Positions 39,375 to 48,188 of a stretch of DNA of 64,000 nucleotides are shown here, in pieces. The notes beneath the pieces are model-generated. The model saw nothing but the letters and a program-made list of their open reading frames with translations. It was not told the DNA's origin and did not search any database. The translations under genes were made by a program, and so were the position numbers. Each line of letters starts with the position of its first letter. Position 1 is the first letter of the stretch. Source of the DNA: Alphaproteobacteria bacterium (GTDB lineage: Bacteria > Pseudomonadota > Alphaproteobacteria > Rhodospirillales > Rhodospirillaceae); NCBI GenBank assembly GCA_030835385.1, contig JAURPI010000018.1, positions 1 through 64,000 on the forward strand, written 5' to 3'.

Positions 39375-40939
39375 CTGAGTTTGATAAAACTGATGACAGT
39401 GTTGTCGTTGTTATTGGCTCCGGTGCAGGCGGGGCAACGGTTGCTCATGAATTATGCGAGAAGGGCGTAAAAGTTGTCGTGCTTGAGGCTGGGCCACGCT
39501 TCACAATTGACGACTTTCATAACAACGAATTGTCTGCGTACCAGCAGTTAACCTGGACAGATAAGCGCTATGCCACTGGAGACTGGCCTGCGGCAACATT
39601 GGCGCCTGAAGGGCCGAACTGGATTGTCAAAGCGGTTGGCGGATCAACGGTGCACTGGAATGGTCTGAGTTTCCGTGCGCAATCTCATGAATTTAAGGCT
39701 CTGACAACGTATGGCGAAGTGAGCGGCGCGTCTTTGGCTGACTGGCCGGTTACCTACGATGAGCTAGATCCCTACTATAGCCGCGCTGAAGACAAGATGG
39801 GTGTCACCGGCACGCATGGTATCAAAAGGCACCCGGCCAACAACAATTACAAAGTGTTGTACACAGGTGCGCAGCGTATCGGGTACACACAAATCTCGAA
39901 CGCACGACAAGCCATCAATTCAGAATTTCGTGATGGTCGAAGCGCTTGCATCCAAATGGGCTTTTGTAACCAAGGCTGCAAGATGGGTGCGAAGTGGTCG
40001 ACACTGTATTCAGAAATTCCCAAAGCAGAAGAGACGGGTAATCTGGATCTCAGGTCTGGCTGTATGGTGCTGCGTATTGAGCACGACAAGACGGGTAAGG
40101 CTAGCGGCGTTGTATATGTTGATGCTAATGGCGTGGAGCACCGCCAAAGCGCGCGCATTGTTTGTGTGGCTGGAAACTCTATCGAAACGCCAAGATTGCT
40201 TCTCAATTCACATTCATCATTGTTTCCGGATGGATTGGCGAATTCCTCAGGAGAGGTTGGCCGTAACTATACCCGCCACGTCGGCGCTATCGTCTTTGGG
40301 GAGTTTGACAAACCAGTCAATATGCATCGCGGCATAACGGTGCCAGGAACCGTGTTTGATGAAGCCCGGTTTGATCCGTCGCGTGGCTTTGCTGGCGGTT
40401 ATCTGATCGAGGCGGTCAGTCTTGGCTTGACCAATTTGGCGGTCGTCGGCGATGCCTCGGGCTGGGGGAGAGACTACACATCATTCCTCGAAAAATATGA
40501 CCATCTCGCTGGGGTGCTCCTCAACGGCGAAGATATGCCGCGGTCGCAAAACGGCGTCTCCTTGCATGATACGGAGCGGGATCAGTATGGGTTACCCGTA
40601 CCAGTCATCCATGTAGAAGAGCATGAGAATGACAACGCTATCTCTGGGCACTTTAAGGGGCAGGCTGAAGCTTTGCTTGATGCAGCCGGGTCGAATAAGA
40701 ACCACCACGTTGTTACGGCTGCGGCCACTCACAACATGGGAACCTGCCGAATGAGTGCGGACGCTAACAAGGGCGTGGTCAACGGCTTTGGGCAAACCCA
40801 CGATGTTAAGAACTTGTTTGTGTCCGATGGAAGTCAATTCACTACGGCAACGGCGGAGAACCCAACGCTAACCATTGTGGCGCTTGCTATCCGTCAAGCC
40901 GATCACATCGTGGCACGGATGAGCGCGAAGGACCTTTAA
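39371..40939 (+). CDS. GMC-family FAD oxidoreductase (large subunit of a periplasmic dehydrogenase)
   Basis: A 522-residue flavoprotein. It begins with VVVVIGSGAGGATVAHEL, has the GMC segment AVGGSTVHWNGLSFR, the cysteine-rich AC..MGFCNQGCKMGAKW, IVCVAGNSIETPRLLL, and near the end HNMGTCRMS followed by LFVSDGSQFTTATAENPTLT with the active-site His/Asn region. The family oxidises alcohols or sugars with FAD. Starting at ATG 39371 it has no signal peptide, overlaps the Tat subunit gene and should be exported as its partner; electrons would then go to quinone or a cytochrome. The substrate is unknown. Confidence 0.9.
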   Translation: MTEFDKTDDSVVVVIGSGAGGATVAHELCEKGVKVVVLEAGPRFTIDDFHNNELSAYQQLTWTDKRYATGDWPAATLAPEGPNWIVKAVGGSTVHWNGLSFRAQSHEFKALTTYGEVSGASLADWPVTYDELDPYYSRAEDKMGVTGTHGIKRHPANNNYKVLYTGAQRIGYTQISNARQAINSEFRDGRSACIQMGFCNQGCKMGAKWSTLYSEIPKAEETGNLDLRSGCMVLRIEHDKTGKASGVVYVDANGVEHRQSARIVCVAGNSIETPRLLLNSHSSLFPDGLANSSGEVGRNYTRHVGAIVFGEFDKPVNMHRGITVPGTVFDEARFDPSRGFAGGYLIEAVSLGLTNLAVVGDASGWGRDYTSFLEKYDHLAGVLLNGEDMPRSQNGVSLHDTERDQYGLPVPVIHVEEHENDNAISGHFKGQAEALLDAAGSNKNHHVVTAAATHNMGTCRMSADANKGVVNGFGQTHDVKNLFVSDGSQFTTATAENPTLTIVALAIRQADHIVARMSAKDL

Positions 40940-40961
40940 CGATAGGCAGCTTTCTCTGGAT

Positions 40962-41759
40962 TTATGTGCCTAAGAATTCCCGGATAATCTTGGCGCAAAC
41001 CTCAGGTTGTTCGTAAAAAAGCCAGGCGCCGCCATCGGCAATCTCGACGTACGTACTAGTCGCCATTTGTTGATGTCGCGCTGCGACGTCTCCGCTGTAC
41101 AAGTCTTCTTTGCCCCTGATCAATAGTGTGTGCTTATTGAATGTCTCGCGCGCTTTCTCGCCGTCCCATCGATAGAGGGCATGGTGCATGTCGAATGGGC
41201 GCTGGCGCGCCTTCAGGCCGACTGTGAAAGGCTGGGCCGTAATTTCTGGCGGGGTTTTTGACGCACTCATTTTGCGATAGACGGCCCAGGTCTGGGACAG
41301 AAAATCACCTTCAGAATCCATCGGTAGATCGCGAGTCATTGGCGTATTTTTTAGAGTTTCAAGTTGTTCAGGGCTCCGCGTTCCGCCGCCAGACATAATG
41401 ACTTTATCAACACGATCTGAGTATCGATTGGAGAGGTCAATCGAGATGCTGACGCCACCGTGATGGCCGAGTAAATGGGTCTTTTGAACGCCCAGGTCAT
41501 CTAGAACAGCGAGTAGGGAGTCTGTGAGGTCTTCTAGTTCTAGCTCGTGGTCTGGATTGTCGGATCGGCCATGTCCTGGCAAGTCGATGCCTACGACACT
41601 GAAAGAGTCTGCGAGAAGTGACGCCATTCTTTCGTATTCTTCAGAAGACTGGGCTGATTGGTGAATCAACGTTAGAAATGGGCCATTCCCTGTAACCCAA
41701 TAGTGCATCTGACCAAACTGAGTCTGGAGATATGCCCTGTGTAGAATTTCAGGTGCCAT
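40962..41759 (-). CDS. Alpha/beta-hydrolase fold protein with His at the nucleophile position
   Basis: A 265-residue alpha/beta hydrolase of normal size. The oxyanion strand is LTLIHQSAQS, then VVGIDLPGHGRSD. The nucleophile elbow reads LLGHHGGVSISI, so the Sm-x-Nu-x-Sm pattern has His100 where Ser, Asp or Cys is expected. A catalytic-acid loop (IRGKEDLYSGD) and a late region EIADGGAWLFYEQPE where the catalytic His would be follow; the last reads GGAW, also without a clear His. It is either a non-hydrolytic member or uses unusual chemistry. It lies 14 bases downstream of the VOC lipoprotein gene on the same strand. Confidence 0.85.
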   Translation of the reverse strand: MAPEILHRAYLQTQFGQMHYWVTGNGPFLTLIHQSAQSSEEYERMASLLADSFSVVGIDLPGHGRSDNPDHELELEDLTDSLLAVLDDLGVQKTHLLGHHGGVSISIDLSNRYSDRVDKVIMSGGGTRSPEQLETLKNTPMTRDLPMDSEGDFLSQTWAVYRKMSASKTPPEITAQPFTVGLKARQRPFDMHHALYRWDGEKARETFNKHTLLIRGKEDLYSGDVAARHQQMATSTYVEIADGGAWLFYEQPEVCAKIIREFLGT

Positions 41760-41773
41760 GAGCTGTGGATCGT

Positions 41774-42433
41774 TTACTCAGGGAAGGGCATCGTCGGAGT
41801 CACGCCATCCCAGTTCTCAGCAGCGTCGCGCATGTAATGAAGCAAGCCGCCGATAAACTCGTTGTATTCCACGTACTCCATGTACCCGCCATAAGTCGCG
41901 CGCGCATCGACATAAGCTAGTCGATTGCCCGGATCAAAATGGCCGAGAACGGCCAGTGGGTATCCGGCGGCTTCAGCCTCGGCAATAGACGCATCTAAGT
42001 CGTTCGTTAGTTTTGCAATGTGGTGAAATCCACCACCATTGTTTGCGACATCAGAGTATATGCTTGGGCGGTCATCATTTGGTTGAATCAATTCGATGAA
42101 ACTATCACCCGAATAGGCCAGCCCAATTTTGATGTCGAACGGTAATGGTGCGCCGTCTTTGTCGTTCATGACAAAGCTCTCGAATACGAGGAATGGGCCA
42201 ATCTTAAGTTTCTCCGTCCATTCCTTAATGCTGGCTTCCATGTCTGTAACGACAAAGCAGGTCTGGTAAATGGTGTCGATGAGATGCTCTCTGGGCGAAT
42301 CAGTCGCAGCGGATGTCTCTTCGTCCTCGCTGGCATCAGAGCATCCGGCGATGCCGGTTAAGGTCGCTGCGGCGGCGACAGAGGACAGGGTGCCAAAGGC
42401 GCGGCGTGAGACGGGAGGATCTGATTTTGTCAT
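41774..42433 (-). CDS. Tat lipoprotein with VOC/glyoxalase fold
   Basis: A 219-residue protein. The N-terminus has SRRAFGTLSS, a hydrophobic run and LTGIAGC, that is, a twin-arginine signal ending in a lipobox with Cys31, followed by an acidic linker. The mature part is a vicinal-oxygen-chelate fold: TCFVVTDMEASIKEWTEKLKIG, then FIELIQP, FHHIAKLTNDLDASI and YMEYVEYN. Candidate metal ligands are a His in GGGFHHIA and Glu in YMEYVE. VOC proteins include glyoxalases, epimerases and dioxygenases. An exported, lipid-anchored VOC enzyme is uncommon. Cotranscribed with the hydrolase at 40962 and possibly the lipoyl/E1 genes upstream (gaps of 14-17 bases). Confidence 0.83.
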   Translation of the reverse strand: MTKSDPPVSRRAFGTLSSVAAAATLTGIAGCSDASEDEETSAATDSPREHLIDTIYQTCFVVTDMEASIKEWTEKLKIGPFLVFESFVMNDKDGAPLPFDIKIGLAYSGDSFIELIQPNDDRPSIYSDVANNGGGFHHIAKLTNDLDASIAEAEAAGYPLAVLGHFDPGNRLAYVDARATYGGYMEYVEYNEFIGGLLHYMRDAAENWDGVTPTMPFPE

Positions 42434-42450
42434 CGGATTAGCTTTCCTGG

Positions 42451-42687
42451 CTATTGCACAATCTCGGCGATTGGGTCACCAACCTTGTAGGTTTGTCCAA
42501 CTTCGCCAATACAGGTGAACGTTCCCTCAAATGGGCTCTCCACCTCGACGGTCGTTTTTTCAGTTTCCAAAGCGTAGATCGGTTGCCCCAGCGTGACCTG
42601 GGTGCCGCTCTCAACAAACCACTCCCGCAAGGTCCCCTCTTGCATAGAGACAGCGAGCTTCGGCAGCTTCAGCATTATTTTCGCCAT
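42451..42687 (-). CDS. Stand-alone lipoyl (biotinyl)-domain protein
   Basis: A 78-residue protein consisting of only one lipoyl domain. LPKLAVSMQEGTLREWFVES opens it, and the hairpin ALETEKTTVEVESPFEG places the modified lysine at Lys44. In 2-oxoacid dehydrogenase complexes this domain is the N-terminal part of a 400-residue E2; here the peripheral-binding and acyltransferase parts are absent. It follows the fused E1 gene by 12 bases on the same strand, so it is probably the swinging-arm carrier for that E1, with the transferase supplied elsewhere or not needed. Confidence 0.9.
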   Translation of the reverse strand: MAKIMLKLPKLAVSMQEGTLREWFVESGTQVTLGQPIYALETEKTTVEVESPFEGTFTCIGEVGQTYKVGDPIAEIVQ

Positions 42688-42699
42688 CTAATGGAGCCC

Positions 42700-44727
42700 C
42701 TAGCCAGCAATCTGCGACGCAACATTTTTTATCTTGTCGGCATTTAGGAAGTGCAATGATTCGAGGCTAGGCGTGAAAGGGACAGGTGTGTAGGACCCGC
42801 CGATCCGCTTGATCGGTGCCTTTAACTCGCCGTGCAGCTCTTCGCTCAGTTTTGCGGCCAACTCGGCGCCAAAGCCCCCGAACTCGACGGCCGCATGGGC
42901 GATTACGCAGCGCCCTGTTTTCTTAACTGACTCAAGGCAGGTCGACAGGTCCAGCGGCACCAATGACCGCAAGTCTATGACTTCAGCTTCAATGCCGTCC
43001 TCAGCCAACGCTTCTGCAGCGGCAGCGGCTTCAACCGCCGCCCAGCCATAGGAAATTAGCGTCACATCTTTACCCTCGCGCCTAACCGCTGCTTTGCCTA
43101 AGGGGATCTCGTAATACCCCTCTGGGACTTCTGCCGGCACGTAGTAGCAACGCATGGGTTCAATCACCATCACGGGGTCGGGGTCTGCAATGGCCGCGAG
43201 AAGGAGCCCTTTGGCGTCCGCCGCCGTGCTTGGAGCGACGACTTTAATTCCCGGTGTATGCGTAAAGAACGCTTCAAGTGATTGAGAGTGTTGAGCGGCG
43301 AAGTTACCGATGTTGCCGGCAGTCACTGTACGAATGGTGATCGGTACGCTGGTTCGTCCACCAGACATGTAGCGTAATTTTGCGGCATGATTGGCGATTT
43401 GATCCATGCAGACCATGGTGAAATCATTGATCATAATTTCAGGCACTGGCTTCATACCTGACAAGGATGCGCCAATGGCGGCACCGATAATGGCCTGTTC
43501 AGAAATAGGTGTGGCACGCACACGGTCTTCGCCATGTTTGGTGGATAGACCGACCGTAGCTTTGGTTACCCCTCCAGCGGGGTCGGCAATATCCTCCCCT
43601 AATAGAAAAACATCTGGGTCTTTTTCTAGTGCGAGGTCTAGGGCTTCAGTAATTGCCTGACACATCGTGATGGTTTGCACTTCTCTGTCAGACAGATCCG
43701 GCTCAGCTTTGTTATCGGGTGTTCCCACGTAGGGGACGTCTGCCGTGTTGGCAAACACGTCGATATAGAGTTCATCTTCGCTCGGCATATCTGCGGCCAT
43801 GGATTGTTCGACGGCGTCTTCTACTTCTGCTTTGGCGTCTGCTTCAATGGCGTCTAGATCTGCTGCTGTCGCGTCACCTCGGTCGATCAGGGCCGCGCGG
43901 AATTTGGCGATTGGGGGATTGGCGCGCGCTTCGGCTAATTCCTCTTGGTCCATATGATCTTCTTCGCTGCCGAAGGAATGACCTTGCAGGCGATAGGCGT
44001 TGCACTCCAACAAAGTTGGACCTTTGCCCGATCTCGCCCTTTCAATTGCTACTTTCGCTGCACTATGGATCGCATCTGGGTCTGTGCCATCGACGGTTTC
44101 GCCGACCAGGCCATAGCCTGCCGCACGTCCAGCAATACTTTTGCTGCGCGTTGAATCCGCGAAGGAAGTATATTCAGCGTAGGCGTTGTTTTGACAAAGA
44201 AACACCACCGGCAAATCCCAGAGGGCTGCCATATTGATGCTTTCGTTGAAGGCGCCGATGTTGGAGGCGCCCTCGCCGAAATTGACGACTACCACCCGTC
44301 CGGTGCCTTTGAGCTTTGCCGCAAGTGCAAGGCCATTCGCTATGGGCATGCCCGCACCGACGATCCCTGTCGTTACCATAACGCCAGCATTCGGGTCAGA
44401 CAGATGCATGGCGCCGCCTTTACCCTTAGACGTGCCGTTCACTTTACCCATCATCTCGCCAATGATTTCGGCCATGGGCGTTCCCTTGGCGACAATGTCA
44501 TGGACACCGCGATAGGTAGTTACAACCTGGTCACCCTCATTGAGCAAAGGCGCGATCGAAGCTGGGATCGCCTCCTGCCCGCCGCACGGGTAGTACTGAA
44601 ATTGGAGGGCGCCGGCAGCCAGTAATTGCTGAATGCGCTGATCGCACGCCTCTATTCGGATCATTGTTTTATATATGGAAAGAGCAGTGACCTGCGGCAG
44701 GGCGTTTGGAAAGGCTTGATCGGACAT
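42700..44727 (-). CDS. Fused E1 alpha-beta of a 2-oxoacid (pyruvate/acetoin-type) dehydrogenase
   Basis: A 675-residue thiamine-diphosphate enzyme. The first 330 residues are an E1-alpha subunit (VVTTYRGVHDIVAKG, GKGGAMHLSD, the TPP/Mg motif FGEGASNIGAFNES, ECNAYRLQGHSFG). The rest, from about 350, is an E1-beta subunit (MCQAITEALDLALEKDPDVFLLGEDI, AIIGAAIGASLSGMKPVPEI, RSLVPLDLSTCLESVKKTGR). It resembles the acetoin/branched-chain types and decarboxylates an oxoacid or cleaves acetoin, passing the acyl group to lipoate. The lone lipoyl domain follows at once; E2 transferase and E3 are absent from the window. Fusion of alpha and beta in one chain is less common than separate genes. Confidence 0.9.
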   Translation of the reverse strand: MSDQAFPNALPQVTALSIYKTMIRIEACDQRIQQLLAAGALQFQYYPCGGQEAIPASIAPLLNEGDQVVTTYRGVHDIVAKGTPMAEIIGEMMGKVNGTSKGKGGAMHLSDPNAGVMVTTGIVGAGMPIANGLALAAKLKGTGRVVVVNFGEGASNIGAFNESINMAALWDLPVVFLCQNNAYAEYTSFADSTRSKSIAGRAAGYGLVGETVDGTDPDAIHSAAKVAIERARSGKGPTLLECNAYRLQGHSFGSEEDHMDQEELAEARANPPIAKFRAALIDRGDATAADLDAIEADAKAEVEDAVEQSMAADMPSEDELYIDVFANTADVPYVGTPDNKAEPDLSDREVQTITMCQAITEALDLALEKDPDVFLLGEDIADPAGGVTKATVGLSTKHGEDRVRATPISEQAIIGAAIGASLSGMKPVPEIMINDFTMVCMDQIANHAAKLRYMSGGRTSVPITIRTVTAGNIGNFAAQHSQSLEAFFTHTPGIKVVAPSTAADAKGLLLAAIADPDPVMVIEPMRCYYVPAEVPEGYYEIPLGKAAVRREGKDVTLISYGWAAVEAAAAAEALAEDGIEAEVIDLRSLVPLDLSTCLESVKKTGRCVIAHAAVEFGGFGAELAAKLSEELHGELKAPIKRIGGSYTPVPFTPSLESLHFLNADKIKNVASQIAG

Positions 44728-44842
44728 TGGTTTGGCATCCCCCTAATGCAACTTCGAGAGGGTAGGAGCGCAGGATTCTTAGTCGCCTTTTGTCCACCCT
44801 TAAGGTTATAGATTGCACGCTAAAAACGGTGCGGGGAAGGGG

Positions 44843-46048
44843 CTAAGGCTCAATTTTTCGCTGTGCGAGTGCGAGGCCGCACAAGATGGAAAAGCCGCTG
44901 GCCAATTGTAGGGCCGTTTGCGGCGACTGTGTTTCTGCGATAAAGCCCCAGACTGGGCTAGATAGGGCGGTCGCCCCCATAAAAACAGTTGTCATTAAGG
45001 CGAGACCGCGCCCACGGAGGGCATCAGGTAATTGAAGTTGGGCGCTGACTTGGAAGGTCGTCATTATAAAGAACGATGCAATACCGATCACCGCCATCAT
45101 AATCGTCAACAGTGCAAAAGAATCTACGAATGACAGAAGACCGATGCAGCCGGCGTGGAGAAGAATTGCGCCTGTCACTGCTGTAGTCCTCGACGCGACC
45201 CTCGACAAGAAACCGTAGAGTGACGCGCCAACTATGGCCCCTAATCCAAACACTCCGTAGAGCGTTCCAAACTCCGCGGCATCTTTTGTTATGAGAGGCA
45301 CGATGGCCAACACTGTAGACCAAACGCAAAAATACAACCCGCCCCGCAAGAGGATTGATGCATAGCTTGGACTTGTATGGACCCATGTCTTGAGATCGAT
45401 GAGACCTTGAGTAAGAGTTGGCTTATCCCCTGTGCGTGCGGTGGCGGTAGGTTGTAGTCGCATCAAAACGCCCACATACAATAGATAGATTCCTGAGTTC
45501 GCCAGAAAGAGTGCCATCGCCCCAATGGCCGGGAGGAGGAAGCCGGCTAAAGCAGGTCCAATTATACGACCGCCATTCACGGCCATGCTGTTTAAGCTGA
45601 CTGCGAAGGGAAGTCGCTCTTTGTCGATTAATGAGGTTAGAAATGCCGACTGAGTGGGAAGCTTCATCGCATTGCCGACTGCTAACAGCACCGTGCAGGC
45701 CAGAAGAGCGGCTGGGCTGCGCAGGTCTGCCAAAGCCATTGCAGCTACAGCCAAAGGCGAGAGCATCATCCAAACTTGCGAGAAGATAAGAAATTTTCGC
45801 CGGTCGAACATATCTGCGATCGCTCCCGCAGGTAGCGATAGAATCATAACGGGCAGAAAAAGTGCGGTTTGAACAAGCGATATCATAACGGGGTCGCCGT
45901 TCGTCCAGTCTCGCATAAGCCATGTAACGGCGATGTTTTGCATCCAAAAGGCTGTTGTCGATAGGGACATGCCGATCCAGAATGCCCGGAAGCGGGGAAC
46001 CGCTAGCGGTGACCACGTAGAGACGGGCGCATTATTTTCTATCTTCAT
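44843..46048 (-). CDS. MFS transporter, EntS/MFS_3-like exporter
   Basis: A 401-residue carrier starting at ATG 46048 (an in-frame start at 46135 would add a cysteine-rich, unlikely leader). Twelve helices are expected. RFRAFWIGMSLSTTAFWMQNIAVTWL and the loop GAIADMFDRRKFLIFSQ are the MFS_3 pattern of enterobactin-exporter-like proteins, followed by LVQTALFLPVMILSLPAG and PTQSAFLTSLIDKERLPFAVSLN. These proteins export siderophores or small hydrophobic compounds. It is divergent from the MBL-fold hydrolase at 46172 with about 120 bases between the starts. The cargo is unknown. Confidence 0.88.
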   Translation of the reverse strand: MKIENNAPVSTWSPLAVPRFRAFWIGMSLSTTAFWMQNIAVTWLMRDWTNGDPVMISLVQTALFLPVMILSLPAGAIADMFDRRKFLIFSQVWMMLSPLAVAAMALADLRSPAALLACTVLLAVGNAMKLPTQSAFLTSLIDKERLPFAVSLNSMAVNGGRIIGPALAGFLLPAIGAMALFLANSGIYLLYVGVLMRLQPTATARTGDKPTLTQGLIDLKTWVHTSPSYASILLRGGLYFCVWSTVLAIVPLITKDAAEFGTLYGVFGLGAIVGASLYGFLSRVASRTTAVTGAILLHAGCIGLLSFVDSFALLTIMMAVIGIASFFIMTTFQVSAQLQLPDALRGRGLALMTTVFMGATALSSPVWGFIAETQSPQTALQLASGFSILCGLALAQRKIEP

Positions 46049-46171
46049 GCTGTCTTTCGCTTTGGCGTTAAACGCGGTATTGCGACCTATTGGCTTTATG
46101 CAGCGGGTACAAAGCTCACCTAGCCTCAAACCCATTCGCTGTGCAATCCCTGACCTAAGGATGCGTTCATC

Positions 46172-47218
46172 GTGCCGACGCCTACTTCACAAAAAGAATC
46201 GCCACTAGATTTTCCGTGGTCAGAGCCACCTGAGCCGGCAACCGGCATAGAGGTCGCGCCAGGCGTGAATTGGGTTCGCATGCCGCTGCCGTTTGCTCTG
46301 GATCACATTAACCTGTGGGTTCTTGAGGGCGCCGATGGTTTGGTTTTGGTTGATAGCGGGTTTGAATCTTCTCTTACCCAGGAGATATGGGCGCGGCTAT
46401 TTGACTCTGCGTTTAGTGGCAAGAGACCGCAACGACTCATTTGTACCCATCATCATCCTGATCACATGGGGCTGGCCGGCTGGCTCATGGAGACATATGG
46501 CATTCCGTTGTCGACCACTCAAAAAGAATGGGACGCTTATCATCTTTGGTCGCGATTGAAACCCGACGCGGTTACCGAAATGATGGGTCAGTTTTATAAG
46601 CGGGGCGGCGTGTCTGGGGACCGTCAAGAAATCGACCTGCGACGCCGCAAGGATATGTCCTCACGTGAACGCATCAGCCCAGAAGGGTTCGAGTGTATCC
46701 GAAACGCGGACGAGATAGATATCGGTGGACAGGCATGGACAGTGAATATTGGCACGGGTCACTCCCCTGAGCTGGCGGCTCTCTTTCGGGTGAAGGACAA
46801 AGTCTTGATTTCAGGAGACCAGGTGCTCCCCAAAATATCTCCGAATGTCAGTGTTATGCCCTTTGCTCTTGATTCTGACCCCCTCAAGGATTTTCTCGAG
46901 AGTTTGGATCATTTTCGTCAACTGCCGTCTGATACACTTGTGCTGCCCTCACACAAACTGCCCTTCTACGGTCTGCACGATCGAATAGATGCCCTGAAGG
47001 CGCATCATATGGAACGGTTAGACGATGCTTTGTCCGCTTGTAGTGAGTCTGTGACGGCAGCTCAGGCGACAAAAGTTCTTTTCCCCCGAGCATTGACCGA
47101 CCATCAGTATTTCTTCGCGCTAGGTGAAACCTTGGCGCATTTGAATTATCTATGGCGCAACAAAAAGGTGTCGCGCGAAGAGGATGGTGAGGGGACATTC
47201 CTCTTTAAACGTCTCTGA
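46172..47218 (+). CDS. MBL-fold metallohydrolase, intact
   Basis: A 348-residue protein starting with GTG 46172. The metal site is complete: ICTHHHPDHMGLAG (HxHxDH, about residues 93-98), the next His in IGTGHSPELAAL, Asp in ISGDQVLPKIS and a last His in LPSHKLPFYG. The C-terminal 90 residues form a helical cap. It belongs to the glyoxalase-II-like branch with a C-terminal extension; members hydrolyse thioesters, lactones or phosphoesters. A close paralogue missing its first third lies at 11941. Divergent from the MFS exporter, followed by an IclR-led cluster, so a role in CoA-thioester catabolism is possible (inference). Confidence 0.9.
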   Translation: MPTPTSQKESPLDFPWSEPPEPATGIEVAPGVNWVRMPLPFALDHINLWVLEGADGLVLVDSGFESSLTQEIWARLFDSAFSGKRPQRLICTHHHPDHMGLAGWLMETYGIPLSTTQKEWDAYHLWSRLKPDAVTEMMGQFYKRGGVSGDRQEIDLRRRKDMSSRERISPEGFECIRNADEIDIGGQAWTVNIGTGHSPELAALFRVKDKVLISGDQVLPKISPNVSVMPFALDSDPLKDFLESLDHFRQLPSDTLVLPSHKLPFYGLHDRIDALKAHHMERLDDALSACSESVTAAQATKVLFPRALTDHQYFFALGETLAHLNYLWRNKKVSREEDGEGTFLFKRL

Positions 47219-47314
47219 GGCTATGAGTGGCGGCTTGTGAGTCCTTCTGTTAGCCACTAGATTAAAGCTCGATATATGAGCTAATCGAGAGCCAGATGCC
47301 TGGTCCCAAGGTGA

Positions 47315-48088
47315 ATGACGCAACCCGTACAATCATTTAATCGAGGACTGCAGGTCCTTGAGTATCTCAACCGTCACAACGGTTCCAATGCGAACGCAGT
47401 GTCGCGCGGTACCGGTCTAACGCGGGGGACGACCTTTCGTCTGCTCGAAACTTTGCGTCAGTCGAACTTTGTAAGGCGTGATTCGCAGTCAGGTCAGTAC
47501 TGGCTTGAACGACAGGTTCGTGCCTTGTCAGACGGATACTCTGATGAGCAATGGATCGATGACATTGCGCAGCCGAAGTTGCAAAGCGTCGGGCAGGAAG
47601 TGGTATGGCCGCTCACGTTATCGACTCCCTCTGGTATCTTTATGCTGATCCGTCTCAATACGGACTTTGAGAGCCCGCTTTCACAGAACCGGTTCCTCAC
47701 CGGGCATCGCGTGCCGGTTCTAGATAGTGCGTCAGGGCTGGTCTTTCTGAGTTTTTGCGATGAGGGCCAGAGACAAACGCTCATCGAGATGGCATCTAAT
47801 TCCGGCCAGCTCAGTACCAATTCGCTCCATAAGAATGAGAAGGCGCTGAGCATTCGAATGAATGAAGTGCGGAAAGCGGGGTTTGCGAAGCGCCAAGAAA
47901 AAACGCGGTCAGTCTTATCGGTGCCAATATTCTCAAACTCTCGTGTCTTTGCCTGTCTTGCTATGCGCTACTTCACTTCGGCTTTGTCTGAGGATGATAT
48001 CCAATCAAACTTTCTTCCTATTCTTCTCGATACAGCGGAATTCATTGGCAAAGCCTTCGAGGCTGGCAAAACCGCCACGAAGAATTAA
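47315..48088 (+). CDS. IclR-family transcriptional regulator
   Basis: A 257-residue IclR protein. Residues about 6-65 are the winged helix (SFNRGLQVLEYLNRHNGSNA, then TGLTRGTTFRLLETLRQSNF), followed by a GAF-like effector domain from about 85 (VGQEVVWPLTLSTPSGIFML, HRVPVLDSASGLVFLSF). It resembles MhpR-type activators of aromatic-acid catabolism. It precedes the CoA-transferase and acyl-CoA dehydrogenase genes on the same strand with about 100 bases before the CoA-transferase start, so it most likely controls them. The effector is unknown. Confidence 0.9.
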   Translation: MTQPVQSFNRGLQVLEYLNRHNGSNANAVSRGTGLTRGTTFRLLETLRQSNFVRRDSQSGQYWLERQVRALSDGYSDEQWIDDIAQPKLQSVGQEVVWPLTLSTPSGIFMLIRLNTDFESPLSQNRFLTGHRVPVLDSASGLVFLSFCDEGQRQTLIEMASNSGQLSTNSLHKNEKALSIRMNEVRKAGFAKRQEKTRSVLSVPIFSNSRVFACLAMRYFTSALSEDDIQSNFLPILLDTAEFIGKAFEAGKTATKN

Positions 48089-48188
48089 GCTCGAATAGCG
48101 AGCACTTTAGGGTCGTCGACTAAGGGAAGTGCGCTGGGCGGCCTATTTTTTTAGCCACAAGGTAGATAAAAGTTTTGAGAAGTCACGC

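Noticed and set aside
43719-44237. A 172-codon plus-strand frame within the E1 fusion gene
   Set aside because: It is antisense to the strongly supported E1 alpha-beta gene and is rich in Arg/Leu without any motif.
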